From Paracyclopina nana (taxonomy: Eukaryota > Arthropoda > Copepoda > Cyclopoida > Cyclopettidae): a stretch of 64,000 nt of DNA. The notes under the pieces were generated by a model. It ran no database searches, had not been told where the DNA came from, and saw only the letters and a list, made by a program, of their open reading frames with translations. The position numbers were made by a program, and so were the translations under genes. Shown in pieces: positions 1 through 12,946 of the stretch (position 1 is its first letter; every line of letters starts with the position of its first letter). The DNA is taken from the NCBI GenBank assembly GCA_019096065.1, contig JAGUCH010000001.1, forward strand, positions 13,578,001-13,642,000, in the 5' to 3' direction.

Positions 1-3000
1 GTGCTTCTGCAACATTATTAAGGCGGCCAGCTTAATTATTCAGAGAGATTCGTCAATTTAATCTTCCATTTCTGTATCCGAAAGTTTTCGGCCTTTTGAA
101 CTAGTCAAACTCAATGATAATTTAATTTCTGGATTTTCAAGGGGTTCTCCTTCTCATTCAAAGCTTCCTAATTAAAGCAGGAAATCCGTCAGAAGCCTCG
201 AAGAAAGGCCAAAGATTTCTTGGAAGGTCTCAGTGTGGTGCGGCGTCAAGTGGATTTCACGTGTTCAGGCATTTAAAATGGGATTCAGCACTTTTTTGAT
301 GGTCCTCGACTCCATTGTGCGGCTGGGTGGGCCAATGGCATAATTAATATATATCCGAGCCCTCAGAAATGATACGAATTGAATGCTTTCACTCATGCCA
401 TTGTCAAAATAGTGGGAAGACGCTGCAATTACTTTATCTTTTGATGACGCAAAGAATGGATTAAGCTTTCGAGGCTTTCGTGACCCTTTCACTAATTATA
501 GGGGCTGTTAGATTCTAGATTATGTACTCTCCACTCAAATACAGCCCACATGCATGCGTGATTTGCTTACTATTCTCACCAGCTTTGTCAGCGTACTAGC
601 TTTTTGTGCCTGGTTTCTTCAACCTGTTGTCCAAGTTTCCCTTACACTGCACACTCAACGAATTTGCAAAAAAGGGCCCTCTAGCATCTCAACATCTTGC
701 GCGCGATGCGGAGACAAAAAAGGTGAAAGACACAAAAGGGAAACTTTGGCTCCATCCAAACTTGTGTAAATCGTACCAGAAGCAGAAGAAGCCCACAATG
801 AGACACGAAAAGTTTGTTTTTGTCTGACACAAGGAAACTGACCCAAAAGCAGCCGGGCTGACATGCATTTCTAGAGTGCCACTTAACTATTAGCAAGAAA
901 TGTCATGCCTGCGCAGCTGCCCAAAACATAGTAATAAATATTAAGCCAAGCAAGAATTTTCGCTATTTCGGCCAAGACAACAAAAAAGCACCTCGATCTG
1001 CTACGTAAGGGCAACTTTTTTGCTCTATAAAACGCACATCAAAAAAAGATTGCATGCTTTTTCTGCTCGTTAAATCATCATCATCTTTCCCCAGTTTCCA
1101 CATGCAAGCAACAGTTGAACTTTAAAATAATCCGAAGATTAGCACCGATTTTCGAGTCATCGTAGCCCTAGCATGACCAGTTTAGCCCGCTGCTTGTTGG
1201 CTTTTCCAACGTGCTGATGACTTGGCAAGTTTTTCAGCTCCTGGCTCGTTTATAGTATTTGGGGCTTGTTATTTATTCTCTCTTTCCTCCCCTGGATGAT
1301 GTGTGAGGTTTCTCCGATCATACTAAGCTACTCGATATCAGCCTGAGGGAATTGCGAAAAAGTCTGGCAGTGGTGTGGGGGGGAATTATTTCATGAAAAA
1401 TATTAGCCTCTACCACACCTACAAGAAAATAATAATAGTACTTTGCTATTGAGGCATTATCAGTAAAAGTGAGTTGGGCTGGCCCATAAAAAGGCTTTTG
1501 AGATATTGATCAAGTGAATCCAAATGGTGTTTGATAGGTCAGCAGGGATCGAGCTAAAATTGAGTAATGGATTGAATCGCCCAAAGGTAAGAGATTGCTT
1601 CCCTCTCTGACGCAGACGTGGCATTTCATCCGAATGCCTTTATTTGTCTTGCATTCACTTTGCTGGCTCCAGAAGGGGACAGCTAAGTAATGTAATGGCT
1701 TGACCGAATCGATGTCATCTGCAGAAGAAGCCATTCCACCTCAAATCTCCACCAAAATCTTCACACACAACTTTCTCCATTTGAAAAGTACAAACTGGCA
1801 TAAAATAAAAGCAGCTGGTGGCTCTATCTCATTTGGACAAATGTGGGCTTTTTCAACGAGGTCATACGCATTTACAAAGTTTTCTTCCTTTTGATCTTGA
1901 TGCTTTTGTGGTAGTAGAATCGCAGAAAATGATGTACTGGTAGCCAGAACCTGGGGTCAGTCCCAAGGGACTTTCCAATAATAAAAGCTAGGTAATACGT
2001 TAATATGTGCATTCACAACTTTTTCAGGTAAGCAAATGAAATGGTATATCTATAATTAGATGATGACCGTAAAAATGATGTGCAAAGAGGGACCGATAAG
2101 TTTTCGGATGGAAAAACAGGCGTTACGGATGATGAAGCTTGGATTTATGGATGATTAGCGCCGGTCAAATCATGAAATCAGCTCACGCTTGATTGCAGCT
2201 CCGAAGAGAAAGCAAAAGTGATGTTGCATGACAGGTTTCCATTACGCAATCAGATTAGGGCATATGAAAAATGGGCCAAAGTCAACGAATGGTATTTCCC
2301 TTACTTGTTTGGGGAAGCAAATAGTTTGAGTAGAATTTGGACTGACATCTTCCCCTCGTCACTTCTGGTAATCAAATCTCAAGAGGAGATTAGGGATTTG
2401 TCACTCACGAGGGTGCGATAAAAAATTAAATCCCTGGGATTTTTGGCCCTACCATGTTTTATGGTCTGCTAGCCCATCGATGTTTCGCCTTTCTTTGCTC
2501 AGTTTCAGGGCTAATGGGATGCAAATGGGATGCCTTTCCTACAGATTTTCGATGGTGTACGCGGTACTGCTCAAGAGGTCTAAACAAAGGGGTCAAGCTT
2601 TAGTGCTGCAAGCTGACAATTGGGGCAGAGCTCTCCTTGGCTGCATGGACTTCCTGACTGCTGAAAGATGAATTGAAAACAGAACCAGCTCCCCTCTTTT
2701 AAAGCCAATACTTTTTTTCGAGGCCAGATAGTATTGTGTTTTCAGCAAACCGACCTGAGGCTCACAAAACGAGGCTCTTGTTAGTTCAGGCCTAGTACAA
2801 GCTAGCTGCTACGAACTGTACTACATTGAGTGCGGGGAAAGATATCTGACGCATGTCGATTTTCATTCAACAAAGCCACAAAAAATACGAGAGAGAAAGA
2901 GGCCCGAAAGAACTTTTTCTAGCGCTGACCAGAGAACTGCCATTTCTTGCATTTTCTGGGCTAGAAATTGATCTTCAAGGGAAGGCTGATAAAGCAGATA

Positions 3001-6000
3001 GGGCATCATGCGGTACATTCGTCACAATGCCTGCCAGGAAATGTAACCGCATGAAAACGTTATGAATTATGCAAAATAATGGTAATTTGCCTACATCAGC
3101 AGCACAAGTCTCATCTTCTGACAGCAGGAAGGTAGTGTGAAATTACCGCTTGGAAAAATTCCATTTTGCGCAATAGTATATTCAGCCGAATTCCCCTGGT
3201 AGTGAGCGAGCGTTGTTTCAGTTGGAAAAGCTTTCTTCTCCTGTATTGATAAGTCATTACAAATTGATGGTAGCTTGAGAAGAAAGTTGGCTATGCTAAG
3301 AGGATTTTTGTGTTTGCTTGAGACCAGTGCACGAAGAGGATCACCATCATCAATTTTCTGATTCTAATACTCGCACGACGTTGAAATGAGCTCAGGTGCA
3401 CTTTTTGACAAAGAATAGCCGCATTGCAATGATCCCTAGGTACAACATTCGAGGCCGTGAAAGTGGAAAGGGCAGGTGCTTGCGCTCTTGAAATAAAGGA
3501 GTTGTTCCTGCGCCAAAATGGACTGCAAAAAGGTGGTAGCTGCGAATTTTGCGCGAAGAGACAACTGCAATATGTAAAATGCTGCGTTTACTGCTAAGCC
3601 TACTGCTGTTAATTGAATTATTCCCTGCAGGCTACCGCGTAATGCTGCTGCTACACTAGATGATGAAGTCTATAGAAAGCTGTCAACCTGTCAATGGTGA
3701 AAACGAATCCCTGTGTAGACTCTCAGCCATTCAATTTCGGACAAATGCATTTTTAAACTTGTTTTGCTGCTGCTGTTATTGTAGTGGTGTAGCATGATTA
3801 GGAGGAGAAAGAAGTGTCAAGTTCCTTTTTTAGGGCCAAAAAGTTTATTGCTGCATTTTCAATTCAACTTGAAATAAGAGCGAGCGACTGCCAAATTTGG
3901 AGGAGAGCTCAAACAAGGAATTCCCTCCTCCAGATGGATTATTATAAGAGCCATTCTTTGATGCTTCAAAGCAGACATTTGACATAAAAATCAAAGCTGA
4001 AGATTTATCATCGAGCCACAAACTCAGATCATCCATCATCACTACGTTTGCAAAGTGTGAAAAATCTATGAGGTTCTTGCCAACCTTAAAAGCTTAAAAG
4101 GCGTAGTCAAAAGGTCGTAGTGGAAATAAAATCGGTGTGAATTTGCGCAAATTGAGGCCACTTTATATGCTACTGCGATCGAGCTAGCTCGTGGCCATAA
4201 ATGCAGATAAACTTGTAAGCAACTTTTTTTCAATTGTGTGCAGCAGCAAAGGAAAGCTCACTGTTGTAGTCCTATCTTTTTATGAGAGTTTTAGGTATAA
4301 AGCCAGGCACCATGAAGCTGTAAAAGTCAAGAATTGCCCAAGACTGGAGCAGTTACAAGATATGATGATGTTTTCTTTCACGTAAGGTCAGATTGCATGT
4401 AGACCATTATCTTCATTCCACCACATGAGTGGCCAAGGTACCACTAATACTACACCATTGTATGGGGGCTTCGAGCCAGCACTTGACCCCTTCACATGCA
4501 CACACTAAGAAAGCATGGGGGCTGCTATTGAAGCCTCCAGAGATAATTTGCTCCTGAATGTTGATCTCGATAACCTTATCACAAGCCGAGAGAGGAGGAG
4601 AAAGGCGTAAAGGACATTAAGATAATCAGTGAAACTGTGCAGTGATCGAATTTGTGGTGATGCTGCAATCTAGTATCTGAGCGAGTTCATTGTTCAACAT
4701 AAAAGTGGAAGTAGAAAAGCTGGCTATGCCGGAGCTAGGAAACGGCTTCTGTTGCAGACAGAAAATAGTGCAAATAAATTACAAAACACCACCTAAGCTA
4801 AGCCAGAGCTCCTAAAACTCTTGCAACAATTACTAGACCAACAGCAGTGCAGTAGGCAGTGAGCAATAAGAAGTCATAAATCAAAAGCCTGCAGAATCGA
4901 CAACACTTTTATTGGCATTATTTTTTCGAGCTACCATTGAATGCCCTAAATCACGAGAATTTGGCAGTCTACAAAATGCGCATTTTCCCTGAATATGCTT
5001 GCGTGTTTTTAAGGGCTACGGACAGCCTTATATATAACTTACCGAAGAAAGAAAAGAACTACAACACAACAGCTCGGAGTTGTGCTATGATCTCATGTGT
5101 ACTTATTGAGTTATTGGCCTCAGGTTCCTCAGAGCAAACCTAATTCAAGATATATCCCAGCCCAGATTGAGCAAGATTTGATTGTGGTTTTTTTTCATCT
5201 AGCGAAAAGGAAAATAGTGGCAGAATTATTTGCAGTTTCTCTATAGCCCATTTGCAGATGCATGCACACACAACTTGTTGTCCTTCAGCACATGTGTAGA
5301 GAAGCAAGGATGAAAAAACTTTTTGATGGTTGACATCTGCCATGAAAACACACTAGTCACTCTTTGTTTTTCTGCTGCCACAACATTACCAAGTTCGTTG
5401 TGGGAAACTTGAAATAAGAAAACTACCGCTACGTGCATGGCTCCATGGGTAATTGGTAACAGAGGAGGAACTTGGTAAATGACACGGGCCTACACAAAAT
5501 TAGGTAGTTTTGGCCTGGCACTAGTACTTTATCTATTTCCCCCCTATATTATGTGGATACTGCTTGGGGATCAGCAGGATCAAAGGTTATATGAAAAGTA
5601 GGTACTGTTCTCTCTCCGTCATCAAAATTATGAAAGCACTTTAGGGCTGGCTTTTGTCGAGGAGATTACGAAATTGCCATTGATTTAGGGAGCATTTGAG
5701 GTGAAGTTGTGGCTCGCCTTCTGGAAAGATAAAGCCTTTCTTTCCCAAGGAGATAGTAATGGAAGACAAACCCTTGACACGAGGGCAACCAAAAGGATCT
5801 GCTTCCTATGTCAGATACCGATACTTCTCCTCAAACAATGGCGATGCGATGGCATATTGGGATTTCGCGTGGAGTAGCTACAGCACATGCTTTAATGATA
5901 TGGCTGTTGTTGCACTTCGGTACCAAAAACGTCTGCATAATGACAAGACTCATGCAGTGTAAGCTATTGCGTTAGCTGCAATAATCCTTATGTCGCGCGA

Positions 6001-6053
6001 AAACCCAAGCGCGTACGAGGATATTATTGGCCTCTAGTATTTACCAAGGTGCC
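1..6053. other. Gene-free AT-rich stretch
   Basis: I read both strands and find no open frame with domain character, splice-linked exons or a codon pattern like the real genes further right. The longest frames are 60-75 residues and overlap each other in several phases, as expected by chance. No clear repeat or RNA gene was seen. It may be intergenic DNA or part of a long first intron of the KH gene on the right. Confidence 0.6.
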
Positions 6054-6646
6054 GTCACTAAGGCCTAACATGAGGTGGGTTTTAGGATCTAAAATATTGG
6101 TGGATTTTAAGATCTAGCAAAGTGGGTTTTAAAGCCTACACTTTTCTGGATCTGGGTACTAAGATCTAAGTTGGAAATATAGTTTGAGTTTTACCCGGGT
6201 TTTAAGATCTAAAGAAAAGGGTTTTAAGATCTAACAGTCACAAAAATAGCAAGCTTCAAGGAATTGCACGTATCATTAGTTTTCAAAACAACCTGTTAAG
6301 TGGCTCTACACATTTTGAAGAAAAAATACATATATTTACGGAGAAAGTTAAAATATCAGGTTCCTACGAGTTTTCTTTTGTAAGTCACTTTTAATTATGA
6401 AACTAACTTTTCAGAGCTTAAAGATCTTGAAAAACAGTCAACTTGATTTAAAAAGCTAAGTATAAAGAGGTGATGTTTTTCAATGTAGATCTTCAAACCC
6501 AGATTGTTAGATCTTAAAATCCAACTATTAGGCTTTAGTATCCAAACCTTTAGATCTTAATACCCAGAGCAAAAAAGTGTAGGCTTTAAAACCCTTTATG
6601 ATTTTAGATCCTAAAACCTACCCCTAGTATTTTAGGCCTTAATGAC
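6054..6646. mobile_element. MITE-like element with AGATCT-rich subterminal repeats
   Basis: The outer ends are inverted copies: GTCACTAAGGCCTAA at 6054 and TTAGGCCTTAATGAC ending at 6646. Inside each end lie several degenerate direct repeats around GGGTTTTAAGATCTAA on the left and their reverse complement (TTAGATCTTAAAA) on the right. The middle (about 6240-6480) is unrepeated AT-rich DNA without a reading frame. This layout fits a short non-autonomous DNA transposon. I could not identify a superfamily or a secure target-site duplication. Confidence 0.6.
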
Positions 6647-9600
6647 TTCTCCCATTTACCACATTGCTCAGATCCACTTCTGGTAATAATTAGCGCAGAA
6701 GGTTAATTTGAATAAATGGCGTTAGACAAAATGAGGAAAAATGAGACCGCGTGGAATTACTCCACCTCTGTGGGGAGTTGTCTCACCAAAAACCATTTGA
6801 GAATTGAAATGAGCCGAAAGAAAGTTCTTTTTGCACAATGGTGGAGCAACTTGAGTGGTGCTGTTTGTTGTGACCACACAATTATCATTTGTTTTTCCTG
6901 CTATGCGCATTAATGGAAGTAGTCTTTGCAGATAGGAGAGCTAGAATAAGAAGAAAAACTATTAGTCGGTTCTTAATGGCTCTTTGCGCCGCGTGTCAAT
7001 ACCATCCCCAATTGAACTTAGAAGATTGGCATCTAATTCCATCTCGCAGCCAATAACATGCATACCAGATAATGCTCGTCCAATTCATTTGTTGTGGCTG
7101 CATATAGCAGAGATGGTACAAACCACTGGGCAATCTCCTAAGCGGCCAGAAATCTCATTTTCTCAATGACATCGCTAAAGCAATATACTTTCACGCTGAT
7201 TGGAGTGTATATCTCGCGTCTATGCTTTTTTATGAGTTTCTAGCTAATAATGGAAAAACGCATTAGCCTAGCTCGGTATTTATGGTAAAACAGAGTGGAT
7301 GTGAGTAGTGGCGTAGCTTTGAGAAGCAGTAAATTTGAAGTGGGTTTACATTTCTATTAGCTCTCCTTGACACCTTCCATAAGGACGAGGTGATATATGC
7401 GACATTTTCTGCGAGTGAGCGCGCGAGCGCGCGCGCGCGTTTTGACTCTGGAAACCACGAAATACACAGCAAAGAATTTCGCAGCATAGACGAAGTTGTT
7501 TCTCGCATAGCAATGTTTTCCATAAAGAAGTACATTAATGCGTAGCACATAAATTATGCGAGCTTCTCGTAACAATATGCTTTAAACATACTTTAAAAGC
7601 GGGTTTTTTACGTTGCAGCCGCATATTTGAGTGTGACATGCATATTACGCATACTTAGCCTCACTGCAACAAAAGCCTTAAACTTTATAGCTAGGAGCGA
7701 CTCTATATGAACTGAACAAATATAAAAGTTTGTGAGCGAGGAGGAGGCGCACGATCCATTTCACTTATTTGCATCTAGAATTGATAGGTGGGAGTGCTAC
7801 TACGCATAAGAAGAAGATCCATGCTTCCTTGTATGGTCATCTTGCCATCATCATTATCATCTAAGCCCACTGTGTCTCTGAGATCTGAAATGGAAATGCT
7901 GCCAAAAGAGGGTCGACACCGCCGCGCCTCCTGCAGCTTAAAAAAGGGGTCAGTTTAACTAATTCAGCCTGCCAACAGCAAATTGCTTCAGAGCTGATGT
8001 CATTATTTTTTAGCGTTTTACAGCCATTGAGTATGTTTGAATTGCTGTGCAAGTACAGCAATATTCACATGTATGTACAGTATCATAGAAAAATGAGCAA
8101 GTTTGCTCCCTTTCGCAAATATCACCCATTCCAATTATCTTCTCATATTGGAGCTACTAGGAACATTGTAAAATGGCAGAAGTTGAGTAAAATTAATTAT
8201 GAAGGTGGATATGTACCATGCTTGCCTCAATCCAGAAGGAAACTTTTTTCCCTAATACAGCAAGTTCTTCTCATAGTATATTGCTATAATCTTTTCCAAG
8301 CTAGTCGTCGTCGAAAATCTCATCAAAAAATTTCCTTGCAACAGCAGATACTAGAACGAGAGAAAGTCAAACATGGACAAAATTTGCCTTTCTCTTAGCT
8401 AATGCTCTCTAAATCAAGATTAGTAAGTGACATGATATTTGTGGCCCATTTCATTTATAAGGTAAATCCCTGGGATGTTTTTGTTTGAAGCAATTTATTA
8501 CCAATACGCAACCTCGTATTGAATTGCTATTCTTCCTTGCATCGATTGTAGTACTGCAATCATTGATAAAAGGCATGGCCGTCTTTTGTGTTCAAATCCC
8601 CAAGAAATGTTTGAAAATGTATATGTTTCATTGAGGAGAAACCTACGTCATAGCAATCAATAACCTCTTAGCGAAATAAATGGAAATAGCAGGTATCTAA
8701 CAGGAGTTAGCAAAGCGAAGTGATTATGGTCAACCAAACCCTCAGAGGTTATAACCAAACTTCTTGAACACAAAGTTAGTTAAATGCTAATAATTTGGTA
8801 TTTGAACCAGCTCTTGGGGTTGAATATTTGAGCCTAAAAATAGAAGCTCTCACTGTTCGCAAGTCTTTAGTAGCTTCACCAGTGTAGGATAATATAAAAT
8901 GCCCATGAAGAGGAAAGTTGATCCTAGGCATACCTGTGCAAAGCAAAAACCTTGAATTCAGTTGGCAAGCTAAGGTATCACTGGCTTTTTGGATTTGAAG
9001 TTACTGCTACCAAAAAATACTCGAGCTTGCACAAGCATAATCCCTACATTAACTCAAGACTCCAAAAAGTTCTTTAATTTCCAACAACTAGAAACTGAGG
9101 GCAACTTTTGATTCCACTCAGCAGAAGCAAAGCCAGTAAAAGCTACGCAAAAGGAGCAAGGAAAAGTAAAGAGCAAAATAAGAGTCACTTCTTCTCATTA
9201 CGCCACTGTTTGCCACTGGATGAGGGCAAAGCCACTAAAATTAGATATACCCTCAAACTTTCACTGCATCTATGCTATAGCAAGTGTGGCCTTTTTTAGC
9301 TCTGAAAAAAAATCACCACAACAACAACAAGGATGTTTTCTTCATTGGTCAAAAGTTGTGCTCACAGAGGGAGAGTTCTATGGCAACTTGCTATTTCTTT
9401 ATAGGAGATTTTCTTTGAAGGACTCTCACTAACTTTGGTCTGCTATGGCTGCACTCTTCTGAGAAAAATACCTTTCTCTGAGGACAGATCTGTATGATTT
9501 CTTTTCTTGTTGTAGCAGTACCACACATTGCGACAGATAAATTGAGTATTTGTTGCTGGATTTCTCTTGCTCTTCTCGTTTTATAGTTCCTCTTCATAAC

Positions 9601-10440
9601 GTGGAGAAGTATTTCTTTGATTCCAGAGGAAAGAATAAACATCCTTTGCTTTGGTATGATTTTCACGCCTTCCTTCCTGCGAGGAACAGCAATTCAATTT
9701 AACTTTGCTGCTGCTTTCTTTTCCACAATGCAATGCATTTCTTCACATCAAGTTGCTTTGAAGAGAACTTATTAGCTGCAATTGAAGCATCAGATTTTGC
9801 TACAATATTCTTCTTTCTAAATTGGAGGCATTTGATAAGCATTTGAAATTGACAACTTTTCTATAGACTTGCGTATAGGAACTGCATTTGATGTGAAAGC
9901 CCGTAGGATTCGTAAAATGGGTCCCCACGTAATCATAACTTCCAAATTCACTTCCAGGCATGCCACTACTATCTTTATTGTTTGAGCAATATTATCGCCA
10001 TAAACCCAAGTTATGCTCAGGTCATCAATAACCTAGCTCTACTATAAAAAGTTGGGCCCTAGCCAAAATATTGCAAAGTTAGATTTTTCCTGAGCATACG
10101 CTGTTTGTCTGCTTTTTATGTCTCCACAATGTATGTACATGTTGCAGGTATAAATTTCCTGCATATCTCTCGTTTGACGTAAATGCGGCCTTTTCATGTA
10201 GCTACACTTCAAAAGGCTGTTCTATAAAAAGCAAAGGAGCTACGCTTCTCACCGGCGGTTCTTCCGCAAGTGTTGCTCAATTCAATTTTGCCCAATTTGC
10301 TATAAAATGACGATAAAACGATGGAGCTCATATTTGATCTTTGACTCATTAAGATGAACTTCTCAAGCTGGTTTCTGGCTTGGTGGAATTGAAATAAGCA
10401 AATGCATCGACAGAAACCACCAACTTCTGAGAGAAGATAC
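6647..10440. other. Gene-free stretch
   Basis: No coding region is supported. The longest frame, 133 residues at 7997-8398, has no domain, low-complexity codon usage typical of noncoding AT-rich DNA, and no splice-linked neighbour. A short alternating GC run (GCGCGC) sits near 7420-7440. Confidence 0.55.
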
Positions 10441-10834
10441 TAGGTGGATCCCACAACATTAGGCAGCTAAGCTTAAGCAAAGGCAAAGTAACTTTGATTG
10501 CGAATTTCTCAGCAACCTCTCAACTGATTCGAACCAAAATTGGTAGGATTCATCAGAGTTGCCTTATAATTGTTCATGCCTAATTCAGTCCAAATCCGAG
10601 GTCACATTCAAAAGATTGGTTTTAAGCAAAGCAAAGCTGGGTTAAGCAAAGGGAAATTGGGTACCACTTAGCAGCCTCGGATTTGCACTAAATTTGACAG
10701 CAACAATTATAAGGCAACTCTGATGAATCCTACCAATTTTGGTTCGAATCAGATGAGAAGTTGCTGAGAAATATGCAATCAAAGTTACCTTGCTTTGCTT
10801 AAGCTTAGCTGCCTAATGTTGTGGGATCCACCTA
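10441..10834. mobile_element. Foldback element, about 160-bp inverted arms
   Basis: The left arm (about 10441-10600, beginning TAGGTGGATCCCACAACATT) is the reverse complement of the right arm (about 10675-10834, ending AATGTTGTGGGATCCACCTA) with a few differences. A spacer of about 75 bp contains short GCAAAGCAAAG-type repeats. There is no coding capacity. The structure fits a foldback or MITE-type non-autonomous DNA transposon. Confidence 0.7.
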
Positions 10835-10955
10835 CTGAATCGAATTTTGAATTGGATAGCCTTTCTTCTGGAGGAGGTCGAAACAAAACTTTCCTAGCCT
10901 CATCTCCTTCAATTGAACTACTTGATCCTCCTAGGGCAGTGAATGTGGGTGACAA

Positions 10956-11117
10956 TAGGGCGTTCTCATATTGGACTTTAGCTTACCAAAACCTGATTTT
11001 GGTTAACTAAAAACCAGTTTTCGGTAGGTAGCCACTACATAGAGCTTTACTAAAACCAGTTTTTGGTTAACCAAAATCAGGTTTTGGTAAGGTAAAGTCC
11101 AATATGAGAACGCCCTA
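10956..11117. mobile_element. Small MITE, 162 bp
   Basis: The ends are inverted copies: TAGGGCGTTCTCATATTGGA at 10956 and TCCAATATGAGAACGCCCTA ending at 11117. Inner parts containing CCAAAACCTGATTTTGGTTA are also complementary, so almost the whole element can fold into one hairpin. The outermost TA may be the target-site duplication, as for Tc1/mariner-type MITEs. That assignment is inference. Confidence 0.65.
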
Positions 11118-11740
11118 ATAAATGGGATGAAAGTTGCCAAAATTAGTTAGCCCGAAAAAGTTGAGATCATTTTGAAGCTGCTTTCTAATTGCAGATTTTT
11201 TACCAATTAGTGATTCTCTTTTTGGCAAAGCCAACAACAGGAAAAGTGCATCATTGCCAAGTAAGGTCTCGCCCAGCTGAGAGCTACGAGCTAGAGGTAG
11301 AAGACGAGTAAAGAGTTGATTAATTTTCAGCAGCACAAAAGACGGAAGGCCAAGGAATGCGTCGTGCTAAAATGCCTGGCTACGATGATGCTCAGAATGA
11401 TGCTTTTCTTTTCATAGAAGACCTCGTGGCATCAGCAGCCATTTAAACTGCACCTTTTCTCACTTTCGCCCAATTTTTTTCCACGTGAAAGTTGTGAGTG
11501 CAATTTTTTCTACTCGATCGGATTTCAGCTGCAGTTGCAGAAAAAGTTGTCCTCCTTCTCCCACGTGACTGTCCTCATGCTCAGCCAAATGAGTTAACAG
11601 CTAGGAGAATGCAATTTGACATTTTTTGGTGCATCCTCTGTTATTGCTCCTGCATGCATTTCTTGGCACCTCTTCATTTCCTGTGATCATTAGAGTAATC
11701 CAAAGAGAGCTCTCATCATTAGTGTTGGTAAAAACCCAAG
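11118..11740. other. Gene-free stretch between elements
   Basis: No coding frame of note and no repeat seen between the two transposon-like elements. Confidence 0.5.
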
Positions 11741-11844
11741 CCCAACCAGAATTTTAGTTACCGATTCGGGCCTGAATAGTTCCCGAATTGGCAAAATGAG
11801 CTTTTCGGGAGCTTTTCATTGATGAAAACTACTCGAGTGCTCGG

Positions 11845-12370
11845 GAACAAATCAAGAACTTTAAGCTCAGTAACTTTTCAACAACTTCTCAGTGTGAAAA
11901 GCTATTGACTGCTTGGGAACTATTCAATAGGTTTAGCTCTGTAACTTTTCAATAATGAATATGTCTTGACTATTCAAGAACTATTCAGAAACTTTGATTT
12001 CAGCAACTTTTCAACAATGTATACTTCTTGACTATTCAAGAACTATTCAGTAATGTTAAATTCAACAACTTTTCAATAATGAATACTTTTTGATAATTCA
12101 AGAACTATTCAAGAACTTTCAATCATCAACTTTTCAACAAGAAATTAAGCTTAATTTTTCCAGAACTATTCAGTAATGTTCATTTCAGCAACTTTTCAGC
12201 AACAAAAGCTTCTTGACAATTCAAGAACTATGCAAGAGCTTATGTTCAGTAGCTTTTCAATAATGAATGAAACTTGAATATTCAATTACAATTCAGGAGT
12301 GTTCATGTCAATAAATTTTCCAGAATGATTATTTTTTCATAGTTCAAGAACTATTCAGTGACAAATGGAC
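11845..12370. repeat. Degenerate 60-bp tandem repeat, about nine copies
   Basis: The words CAAGAACTATTCA and CAGCAACTTTTCAACAATG recur about every 58-64 bp (for example near 11917, 11977, 12035, 12099, 12161, 12223, 12284 and 12343). The copies have diverged, so the array is old. It lies inside the larger inverted-repeat element. Confidence 0.75.
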
Positions 12371-12466
12371 TTAAAAGACATTTTCAAGTACTCTAAAAAT
12401 TAAAGCTAGCTCCATCTAGAGTATATTCTGCACAATATTATAGCTAAAAAAAGCCTAAATCAGAGT

Positions 12467-12548
12467 GGGACATCTGTGGTCTAGAGGCAAGGCACTGGAT
12501 TCCAAATCTGAGGAATCTGAGGTTCATGGGTTCGAATCCACCATGGGT
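12467..12548 (+). other. tRNA-like sequence (degenerate)
   Basis: An A-box-like TGGTCTAGAGG (about 12477) and a B-box GGGTTCGAATCC (about 12528) stand about 50 bp apart, as in a tRNA. Between them is an anticodon-loop-like TTCCAAA, which would put CCA in the anticodon. The two acceptor strands do not pair, so this is a tRNA relic or the head of a tRNA-derived SINE, not a working tRNA gene. Confidence 0.45.
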
Positions 12549-12946
12549 AAACTTTCTTTCTAGCTTTTCTAACTTTCTTTCTTACACTTAAAATCCATCA
12601 TAGTCTAAAGAGAAAGCTTAATCAAAAAGCTAGAAAGCTCCCCCCAAAATTAATTTTTGACAGGTCCTTGAATAATAACTGAAATCAAGTCCTTGAATAT
12701 TAACTGAAATCAATTCCTGAAAAGTTCCTGAAAAGTTCCTGAACATTCTGCTGAAAGTGGCCAAGCATATGAAACAATCAGTAAGTAATCAACATTGAAT
12801 TTCAGTTACTTTTCATGAGCAAATCGATTTCTCAGCAGTGAATTCCGTCACGGATTAAACCCCGATTCGCGAAGTATTCAAGATCAAATTTGATATCAAA
12901 ATGGTCCCGAATATTAACCGATAATTTCGGCAAAATTCTGGTTGGG

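Larger units (their letters stand above)
11741..12946. mobile_element. 1.2-kb element with TIRs and internal 60-bp tandem repeats
   Basis: The ends CCCAACCAGAATTTT (11741) and AAAATTCTGGTTGGG (ending 12946) are perfect inverted repeats, and the next bases (TTACCGATTCGGG against CCGATAATTTCGG) are partly inverted too. The left half is filled with about nine degenerate copies of a roughly 60-bp unit. The right half has a short run of AAAGTTCCTG repeats. A tRNA-like stretch sits inside. No reading frame is present, so this would be non-autonomous. Confidence 0.6.

Noticed and set aside
7410..7445. CRISPR-like or regulatory GC repeat
   Set aside because: It is a plain alternating GC simple repeat; no spacer structure, and the genome is eukaryotic.
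7997..8398. 133-residue plus-strand frame
   Set aside because: No domain, composition like the surrounding noncoding DNA, no splice-linked exon and no promoter or poly(A) context.
12467..12548. Functional tRNA gene
   Set aside because: A and B boxes are present but the acceptor arm does not pair.
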